A DNA stretch of 64,000 nt from Hsuehochloa calcarea (Eukaryota; Streptophyta; Magnoliopsida; Poales; Poaceae). Shown here piece after piece: positions 56,275 to 64,000 of the stretch; position 1 is the stretch's first letter; each line of letters begins with the position of its first letter. Location: assembly GCA_036346395.1 (NCBI GenBank), contig CM070609.1:25742223-25806222 (forward strand). The letters run 5' to 3'. The position numbers were made by a program, and so were the translations under genes. The notes beneath the pieces were generated by a model. It did no database searches, was not told where the DNA came from, and saw only the letters and a list, made by a program, of their open reading frames with translations.

Positions 56275-56995
56275 TAGGGGTGGAAAAAAAAACTCGAAAT
56301 TCGGTTCGCGAGTTGCTCGTTAACTCGTTTAGCTCGTTCACTCACCAGACGTCCAGAGTTCCAGGACATCTCGGTTAAGCTCATCACGGGCGTCAAATGT
56401 TTAATCGCCGCTTCTAGATCCACCATCGACCACTGTGCTCGGCGCAACCCTAACTCCCTAAGTCCCTCATCCCTAATGCTCAGCAACTTGGGGCTCATGT
56501 GCTTGGCCTTCCAGTTCATTCCCTGATTCCTTGATTCACCTACCCCCGCAGACCACCGCCCGCCCACCCCCGCTGGCTCCATCGCTCCAAGCCCTGCTCC
56601 GCCACCCCAGTACCCCACGCGGCCACGGTTCCGAGCCCCCGCCTCCCGCCTCAGAACCCCAGACCCTATGCGATCACGACGACGGCCGCCCGCCCTCGTT
56701 GGCTCCAGCCCTACTCCGCCCCTAACCTCCTGCTTCCGCCTTCGCCACCTCCCGCCTCGGCTCCGGTCCGGGCTCAGCCTCTGTCTCCACTTTCACATGC
56801 TATAAGCGGGTTAATTGCATAACAGAGATGGTGCATGGTGATGGTAGCATGATCATTGATTAACAGAGATGGACTACATGAATTTTTATTGATAACGAGC
56901 CTAACGAGTCGAGTTCGAGTTTTTAACGAGCCGAGCCGAGTATTTTGCTCGTTAGCTTAACGAGCCGAGCCGAGCCGGCTCGTTATCCACCCCTA
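56275..56995. mobile_element. Non-autonomous hAT-like element, 721 bp
   Basis: The left terminus TAGGGGTGGA and right terminus TCCACCCCTA are inverted repeats. Subterminal regions are rich in CGAG/CTCG words (GCTCGTTAACTCG at left, TAACGAGCCGAGCCGAG at right). Flanks CATGTACG (56267-56274) and CATGTGCG (56996-57003) form an 8-bp TSD with one difference. TAGGGGTGG ends and 8-bp duplications fit hAT. There is no transposase-like frame. Confidence 0.88.
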
Positions 56996-57949
56996 CATGT
57001 GCGCCACATATAAGGGAAGGGAGATGTTGCCGAGCCAAACCCTAACCCTGCTACCCTAGCCGCCAGTCCCGCCACATGTCGCACCAGCCCTACCACACCT
57101 TTCCCCAAGCTGCGCCAGCCGCCTCCTGTCGTTGCTTGTCGCGCCCTGCCGTCGGCTATTGCCGCGCCTTGCCGCTGTCGCACCGCTTGCTAGCTGCCGC
57201 GTCCAACTTGTTGCTGAGGAGGAGCAAAGGGGAAGCAAGGAAGGAGAAGAAGAGCAAGGGAGAAGATGAGGATGGGGAATTTTGGGTTTCTTGATCCAAC
57301 CTCCTTCGTCGTCCATTTTCGAATGGTAACGATATGGAAATCCTTGCTACGTTGTTAGATTGTCGTTTAATCTAAGTTTAGGGTAGATCGATAGCGGAAA
57401 TTGGTGTTTCGATTATGCCATGTTTTGGTTAATTGTATTGTTGAGCCTTGCGAGGGAGGTTTGGGGTATCTACGTCCTAATTCATTGCTTTTCCGTAACA
57501 TGAAAGTTGTAGATTATTATTTAACCTTTTCATAGAGTGAACGATCACTAGATTTGGTTAAGCAGTGTAAAAGGTATAGTTTCCGGAGCACTGTTGTCCA
57601 GAATTCTATCACTGTTGGAAGCAGTCGTGTGGTTTGCTTTATTACCTTCATTAGATGGTCGAATTAAATTATGATCATAACTAGAAAATTTTAGGTAACT
57701 TTCCATAGTTTTCAGAGGTGGTAAAAACTACAAAAGGGTCCTTGGGCTATATAATACCTTTGTCTTGATCCATATTGATCTTTCATCACATTAGCATTAT
57801 CGATAGCCTTGTCATCAATCAATCATTGGGATTTAACTTTTAACACATCTTAGCACACATGTTAGTCTCTTAACATAATATTGACATTAATTACCAAAAT
57901 CAACTTTGAGGGCCTAGATACTTTCACGCCCATGTGTCGTCTTTGTGAG

Positions 57950-59972
57950 CAGCCCCGTGTGTCAGCTTTGTGCACCAGTTCACAGTAGATCTGAGCCTCT
58001 CCCGTGGACCTAGTCTATAGACCATGGGCCCACCTGTCAGTGTCATTAAATTTCTTTTCCTTTAGAAATTTAATTCCTACTGAAATTAAAATCCTTGCTG
58101 ACATCATGCTGATGTAGTAATTTGGAATTTTCTTTTGCAAGGAAAATCCAAAATAGTTTTTCTCTCTTTTTTCTTTCCGGCAAATCTTATGAGAGTTCGT
58201 TCTCCTTCGTTCGAACTCCGATTCAATCCATTCAAATTCCTAGATTCATCTAAAATTGAGCTCTTTCTTTTAGAGTTGGTTTCTATGTTTTTGGATTTTA
58301 TTTGATTTATTTGTGCTTCACTTGTTATTTTCTCTCTTGTTAGACGGTCTGTTTCAAGGAGCTGGAGTAGATGCAAGCTTTGAAGATCCAAGTGTGATAC
58401 CTGAGCAAAGCCAAGGTAAGTCATAGTCCTTTGATGACATTGAACCTATGATTTCAATATTATTTTGGTTTATATCAAATTGCATGCTTTCTCTATATCA
58501 ACTGTTTTGGGAATAGTTAATCACCAATTTGCCACTACGCCTCCATTGGTTATTTGAATGACATGAATCATTTGTCGCCATAGGATGGTCAATATTTGTT
58601 GGACATATTTGTATCACCAACATAGGTTATCATAGATATTCTTAGTCATGCTTAGTTATGATGGACTCATGATCACATATTCAATATTGATAATTTGACT
58701 TAATAATATATGGAATTATGGTGCGATGTCATTATTGTACAACTGTGGTTTATGTCACTGTTGTGTAGATTATGGTGTGGTGCTGCTATTATAAAATTTT
58801 ATACCATGACAAGGATTATCATTGGTTTGGTTGAACAAAATGATTTATACTCAGGAGTGATCTTGCAGTAAACGAGGCGCGTGAGGCACATTGTTTTGGA
58901 TGAGGAAGTCTCGCTTGAGTAACTTGTCAAGAACTTAATTTTATGCACCATTGAACTGAGCCATATCGTATAACTACATGTCCAGTATGGGATGGACCTG
59001 CTAAATAATTAGCAATATTTTAGCTTTAGTTCTATTTTTGGAAGCGTGAGTTCCGGGATGGATATTTACAATGGCGCAAGAGGGGGCCCTGTCTGGTCGT
59101 GATGACATTCAGTGTTGAAACCTTAGCGAGTAGAACTGGGTTGTGAATGAGCTTTGTAAAGGCCTTGTGATAATCACTTAGTCACGCACATACGAAAGTA
59201 TGTGAATGGACATTATAAGTTGATTTATCTTTTGTATGTAAAGCTGTACAACCTCTGTAGAGTTAAAACTTTTTAAACAGCCGTGTTCCCAGTTATGAAC
59301 AACGCCTGGGGATTTCACACGAGAGGTAGGGTTTCTTTATAAAAAATGTGTCGGAGGGTGAATGAGAGATTCATTAATGAATGTGATGTTCAAGTGTTGG
59401 ATTTGATATTCACTTGGCGGTTTGGTTGAGAAGTGAGCGGGAAGGTTCACTGTTTATTTCAAAGAAATTGCATATTTATTTATTATTCTTTCAAATATGT
59501 TTTACAATCTACTTACTTTATTTACTGTCAATATCTCTTTCTACAAAAAAAATATGGTTATTCCTTTGTTCAAGCCTTGCATGAATATTAATATATGTAC
59601 TCACATTTTAAACTTTACTACTCAGTTGAAGAGTATCAAGCTGCTCATAAGTTCTACGAAGATGAGTCATTTGAAGGCTTTACAAATTAGGATGCGCTCT
59701 CCACTCGATTGCCTGTGGGCATATTGATTGGTCTTTCCAAGTTTTCCCCGTTTCGCTGCAAGAGTAGGTTTGTTTTCTTTAGCCCTGCGTGACAAGTTAA
59801 CTAAACGTTGACCATAAGGTCCAATTGTTAATACTATTGTTATTTTGAGATCTTGTTAAATCGATAAATGGATGGTACTTCATCGATGTTTCCTGTGTGA
59901 GCTAGCTACCGATCTGAGACTAGTTTAGAATACAAAGAGGGTTTTAGATGTGTAAATCCGGGTCCTGACACA
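57950..59972 (+). mobile_element. LTR fragment of the same family as the 3.1-kb solo LTR
   Basis: Collinear with about 3200-5037: GACCATGGGCCCAC near 58020, CGTTCTCCTTCGTTCGAACT at 58197, GGGAATAGTTAATCACC near 58510, TGTTGGACATATTTG near 58597, CGCAAGAGGGGGCC near 59073, ACAACCTCTGTAGAGT near 59246, TGTGAGCTAGCTACC near 59900 and the terminus GGGTCCTGACA near 59970. The 5' part of the LTR is missing or replaced. Confidence 0.75.
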
Positions 59973-60546
59973 CGGACTGGATCGCGAAAGGTGGTTTACG
60001 CGGACGGAGAGCACATTAGGGGACATGTGTCGCCTGCCTAACCTATCACGATGCCATTTTATCAATTTGGTCGTGGGGGCTACATTTCCTATTTCATTTC
60101 AAAAATAGGCTAAATGAGCCAAAAACTATATGTAAGTGGCGCATATGCGTGACATGCTATCAATCACATATTTATTACTATTTAGTTGATGTCCTTAAAC
60201 CTATAGAGTTTACCTACAAATGTGCTTTCATTTAGATTGATTAGTATACATAGATTTCATTATCTTAATGATTGGACCATAATTGATTTAGTTATGGTTT
60301 GGTTATGTAGTTTTTGTTGCTAATCAATATTACTACACGCAGCCCCGAACATTCTTGGGTGTAAGGTCTCAAAGTGTGTGAAATTTTGTTATTTATACAT
60401 TTATATTGTTATAATTATTGAAATATAACCTTTTATGGGGTTTATTTGATGTATTACCTGCTGGAATTATAAGTGATTATGGTTTTAACGAGAGTGAAAA
60501 ATGTGAAGGTGATATTCTAAATTCAGGACTAGATCGGGGTGTTACA
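59973..60546. other. AT-rich sequence ending GGGGTGTTACA
   Basis: The end could be an LTR 3' terminus on the plus strand or, read in reverse, a TGTAACACCCC LTR start on the minus strand. No PBS, polypurine tract or coding motif decides between them. Confidence 0.35.
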
Positions 60547-61125
60547 GATCTACTGGCTACTGCGTTTTACTTGCGTGTCTTTGGCCGGGTACAGCTGGTC
60601 TAAACTATAGTAGTACTACTAATACTGCTACCGCTGCAGGTCGTCAAGCGTTAGTTACAGTCGGGGACGTAGCTTCGAGCTGGCACGGCATGGCGCGACG
60701 TGCGTTTATTCCCAGGCCGCTCTCGGGGGGAAAAGTGAATCGATCGAGCGGCAACTGGGCGTTGGCATCTGCTGCTTTTGCCGTACTGAAGACAGTCTGA
60801 GTCTGTTCTGTAACGTGCATGCCTATGTCTTGTTTCGGTTGTTGATTTATCCATGGATGGAGAGCTTTTGCTGCTGAATTTACTGCCAAAACGGATGAAC
60901 TGTCGCAGTTGGCGCGCATCTCGAGACGCACCAGGAGAATAGCTTTGAGGTCCATGCGTCTCTCGTGGGGCATACGTGCACCCACAGATTAACAAGAAGG
61001 TAAGGAAAGTAGGAATAAACCAAAGGCTTGGTGTAAGTAATGATATCTTCGATGTAGTGATATATGTACGCAATGCAACTGATTGCACTCAAGAAAAATG
61101 CGTGATCTTGTCCCTGAGTGACTCG
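60547..61125. other. Intergenic, no gene recognised
   Basis: Minus-strand frames at 60644-60985 and 60651-61088 overlap in different phases and show no family motif. A short TAGTACTACTA run is at about 60609. Confidence 0.35.
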
Positions 61126-61136
61126 TCTTTGAAAAT

Positions 61137-61717
61137 GGAAAATTTTATTTCTGCTACTCGAAATATGTGTAAATTCAATTCTACCATAAAAAATTTGATC
61201 ATTTCATTTTTATCATTCTTCCGTCACACATTTCGTTTTTACCATTCCATCCAAGTCAACGATATTTGGCTGTAAAGATATATGGGGAAATAGAAAAATA
61301 CCATAAAACTGTAGAAAAACCAGAAAAAACACAACAAAAACATATCAAAACTCAAGGATAACTTTTGAACAATTTTGTTTTTGAAATACACTAATAAAAT
61401 TTCTCAAAAAAAGTACACGAAGGAAAATGTTTTAATCTTCCTCAACTTTTACGGAGCATTGCTAAATTTTCCTTAGTGTAATTTTTTTTGAGAAATTTAC
61501 ACTAAGATACTTTTGTGCACTTTTATTTTTTGATTTTTTTGTATTTGTTGGTATTTTTTTAAAAATTCTCTTCTTCTGATAATTTTGCATATTTCTTAAC
61601 GATCAAACCCCGTTGATTTGACGAAAAATTGAACGGAGTGGCAAAAACAAAATTATCAAATTTCCAATGACAAAACCGAATTTGCACATATTTTAAGTGG
61701 CATGAACAAAATTATCC
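61137..61717. mobile_element. Long-inverted-repeat element, 581 bp, Mutator-like or foldback type
   Basis: The two halves are long imperfect inverted repeats. The left end GGAAAATTTTATTTCTG corresponds to the reverse complement of the right end, GGATAATTTTGTTCATG. Further inside, AATATGTGTAAATTC pairs with GAATTTGCACATATT, and ATTTCTCAAAAAAAGTAC with a TTTTTTTGAGAAAT block near 61480. The element is flanked by TCTTTGAAAAT (61126-61136 and 61718-61728), a perfect 11-bp duplication. Long TIRs with a 9-11 bp TSD fit a Mutator-like MITE. No coding capacity. Confidence 0.85.
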
Positions 61718-61728
61718 TCTTTGAAAAT

Positions 61729-63461
61729 GGCAGATGATACGAAGACTACACTTTTGGTAGAAAGCCAAAGATAGAAAAACCTGTCAGTCTGATAGACCAT
61801 GTTTATGTATTCATCCAAGGCTTGACCAAAGGTTAGGTGATGTGAACCGGAGATCAAAACCTTATACAACGCCGACCAAGGCCATAAATACGTGCCTGTG
61901 ATGGCCTCTAAGTGGATCTTGGCGAATCCCTACTTAGATTAATCTCGCACGCGCGCCAAAACTGAACATCCAATTTCATACAAACATACTATTTAGCCAT
62001 GAACATGAACGAGTCTGGATAACTGGATTATACCATGATCATGTGGTTACAAAACAATTTTCAGGATTTACTACAAGCTACATTATGTACTCTTCGGATT
62101 TTGAAGAGCAGATGATGAGAAATTTTATAACTGTAATTTTACAAAGTACCTATTTGTTAAGAACCAGAGTGATATATATTCACACAGCGACACAAACTCT
62201 ATAAATTCCGGATAAGAATATGTCAAAGTGCATCTTTCCCGCTTCAAGTGGGCACTGAACAGCATCTCCGTTGTTGTTTAACAGTGATGCTTGTCTTGAA
62301 GTATTGCATTAGTAGTAGTTCAGTGTTTTTGCTTGGAACATATGACAAACAAGCTAAAACTAAACAAAGGAATGGGCCACCTGAAAAGAAATCCAACTCA
62401 GCAAGGAATAATCATTCCAGCCATTTTATAACTACAATTTGGTCATTTTATAACTACAATTTGGTGAAGAGAAGCTTTAACTCCAAAGCTAGGACCATAA
62501 ACTCGCTCCAACCTACGAGCAATCCGAAGGTAAGAAAATCGACCGTAATCCAAATAACATTCATTTTGCTAAATTTTGGTTTTACCCTAATTTTATCTAT
62601 GCTAAATTTCTGCTTCGTTCGTTAGGACCGTGAACCAAACAGCCGGTAATTTCTTTAGGTGGGTTCTCAGCACTCCTGCACCGTATGGCACTAGTACTAT
62701 TTTTATGTTTGTGTTCCCGAGGTTTCTCCAGACAATGTCTTCTCTCTTTTATTTCCTAATGGGAAGCGAATTCCACGATCTATGCAGACAACTAGTCAAA
62801 CAATATGGGGTGACAGCAAGATATATAGTAGTCAAACAAAGCAAAAAGAAACTGATCATAGATGATGTTGATAGTTCATAACCCCTGAAGGAAACCCACT
62901 TCCACTTCTTATGGGTTTTGTTTTTCTTTTTGCGTTTTGCCTCTTCTTGGAGTTCAGTCAGGTCACCATCATTTCACGACAAATCAACTTGTTTGTTTCT
63001 CTCTTAGATATTTCTTCAGAAAGAAAAATGGGGGAAATTACAGGATAACGCAAACTACTTAAGCAGCAAACGCAGCAGGTCAGTGCCTAGCTAGTTCTTG
63101 CCTTGTGTCACTGTCACCTCAGCTGCCTTTATTTTGGTAGTCGAGTCTCACTTCATCTCAGCCAGCTTTGTCTTTGTACAAAACCTGTGCTCTTTTGGGA
63201 ACACCATTGTGGCTGCCTACTAGTAATAATGCAAAAGCGCATGGATCAGTACATGTCTACCTCAGACCCTCTTTATTCATCAGTGACTTTGCTCTGTTGT
63301 CATGTCCAAAATGTCCTACTTTTGGTCCTTCAGTTGCCTATCAGTTTCAGGCTCTTTCATACGGCATCAAAAGCTTCCACAGTCATTGCAATCAAAACCA
63401 TTTGACTTTTCCAAGGAGATGATCAGTGAACAGGAGAGACTTTAATCTATCATTGGGCTAA
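61729..63461. other. Intergenic and probable cyclin 3' UTR
   Basis: No supported gene. The open frames at 62248-62625 and 62630-62881 lack recognised motifs. The part close to 63462 is expected to be the 3' UTR of the cyclin gene (minus strand). Confidence 0.4.
62422..62465 (+). repeat. 22-bp perfect tandem duplication
   Basis: A 22-bp unit beginning CATTTTATAACTAC and ending TTTGGT occurs twice in direct contact (62422-62443 and 62444-62465). Confidence 0.95.
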
Positions 63462-63698
63462 TCATCTGCTAATCTTCCTCCTCTTGCTGCTAACTGGGGA
63501 GCTCTCAAAACAACAGCTTGCATGTGAGGCAATAGTTGAATCGTCGCTTTTGTAGCTCAGGCAGCCAGCATCCAACACCCCAGTAGGGCTTTGTGGCACA
63601 GAGGAGGCTCCGCTGGCGCTTGCAGATTTAGGTGGCAGTGACGCAGTGCCTATCAAGACCATGGCCTGAATCACTTCATGGCATTGCAACACCCTCTC
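63462..63698 (-). CDS. D-type cyclin, last coding exon (partial gene)
   Basis: On the minus strand an acceptor (GTCGTTGCAG, intron side ending at 63699) leads into ERVLQCHEVIQAMVLIGTAS, then SSVPQSPTGVLDAGCLSYKS DDSTIASHASC and SSPVSSKRRKISR before TGA at 63462-63464. The pattern xERVxxCxxxIQxM, then SPxGVLDAxCLSYxSDD, then KRRKIxR at the C-terminus is characteristic of plant D-type cyclins of the D2/D4 kind. These activate CDKA and promote RBR phosphorylation at G1/S. The tail carries a basic KRRK cluster that may serve nuclear import. The cyclin boxes lie upstream, beyond position 64000. The bases 63699-64000 are read as intron because the frames there show no cyclin motif. Subtype is not certain. 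Confidence 0.82.
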   Translation of the reverse strand, partial: ERVLQCHEVIQAMVLIGTASLPPKSASASGASSVPQSPTGVLDAGCLSYKSDDSTIASHASCCFESSPVSSKRRKISR

Positions 63699-64000
63699 CT
63701 GCAACGACAGCAGCAGAAAGCAGCAAAACATTAATTGCCAAGTTTACGAGTAGCTCGCGCAGTTATAAATGCAGTTCACGCAATTCTGTAGCGCCGTGGT
63801 GTCTGGGGCAGTAAGGTTACTGCAGGTGAGGCTGTGACTTTTGTGCATGTAACGTACAGCTCCAAACTACACTGCATTGCATTGAAAGGCACTGATACGA
63901 AAAGACAAAAGTTGCAAGAACCTCGCGTGCCTCGCTACGCACCTTATCTACATGGGTGCAAGCCTTGTCGATATTTACAATGTGCTCTTCTCCGACCACG

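Larger units (their letters stand above)
56159..60546 (+). mobile_element. LTR mosaic, possible solo LTR with nested insertions
   Basis: The left edge reads GACCT then TGTAATATTATA; the right edge reads GGTGTTACA then GATCT. The flanking pentamers GACCT (56154-56158) and GATCT (60547-60551) differ by one transition, so a TG...CA-bounded element is possible. The interior includes a hAT-like element (56275-56995), AT-rich LTR-like sequence to about 57730, a block of the 1935-5037 LTR family (57950-59972), and 59973-60546 of a different origin. The boundaries are an inference. Confidence 0.4.

Noticed and set aside
57030..57060. Telomere-like CCCTAA words
   Set aside because: Only two short words occur (AAACCCTAACCCTG), not a tandem array.
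63817..63999. Possible further cyclin exon
   Set aside because: The frame lacks cyclin-box residues and no donor site leads properly into the exon at 63698; treated as intron.

Overview
The window is repeat-rich plant nuclear DNA, almost certainly from a grass (Poaceae). It shows deeply nested LTR retrotransposons of grass type, GC-rich patches, spliced plant genes and several DNA-transposon families. No bacterial gene organisation is present. Only two host genes can be supported. One is a four-exon GEM-like (GRAM domain) gene on the minus strand at 53604-54555. The other is the last coding exon of a D-type cyclin on the minus strand at 63462-63698, whose remainder lies beyond the right edge.

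Left block (1-5380): a decayed non-LTR retrotransposon ORF2 tail (zf-RVT region, then RNase H) cut twice. The first cut is a 756-bp hAT-like non-autonomous element (757-1512, 8-bp TSD). The second is a 3.1-kb solo LTR (1935-5037, exact 5-bp TSD GCTTC). Joining the three pieces restores the order of RNase H domain motifs.

Second block (5689-19735): a decayed hAT transposase gene (minus strand) split by a 13.0-kb Ty3/gypsy element of Tat type (6168-19170, TSD AGTCC). The element carries two LTRs, gag, protease, RT, two RNase H domains, integrase and a long 3' region with an antisense ORF of the 'putative gypsy type transposon' family. Its U3 holds a regular array of short palindromes whose two arms change together; similar units recur in the non-coding gaps of the antisense ORF. 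This is the least ordinary signal in the window.

Middle (19736-32893): a large-LTR fragment (20187-22990), unclassified repeats, a GC-rich stretch without a recognisable gene, a possible minus-strand LTR remnant (28745-30125) and a possible Helitron 3' end at 32520.

Third block (32894-52695): a minus-strand Ty1/copia element (TSD CAAAC on both sides) whose leader is split by a 13.6-kb Ty3/gypsy chromovirus (38620-52237) with 4.2-kb LTRs, Met-tRNA-type PBS, gag, protease, RT, RNase H, integrase and chromodomain. Its two LTRs are nearly identical, so it is young, yet its frames are broken. Many LTR differences follow a CTG-to-TCG or CAG-to-CG pattern that looks more like read error at methylated CHG sites than mutation.

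Right block (52696-64000): the GEM-like gene about 0.9 kb from the copia insertion, an LTR mosaic containing a 721-bp hAT-like element (56275-56995), a 581-bp long-inverted-repeat element with an 11-bp TSD (61137-61717), and the cyclin exon. All identifications come from reading motifs in the sequence; no database search was possible.
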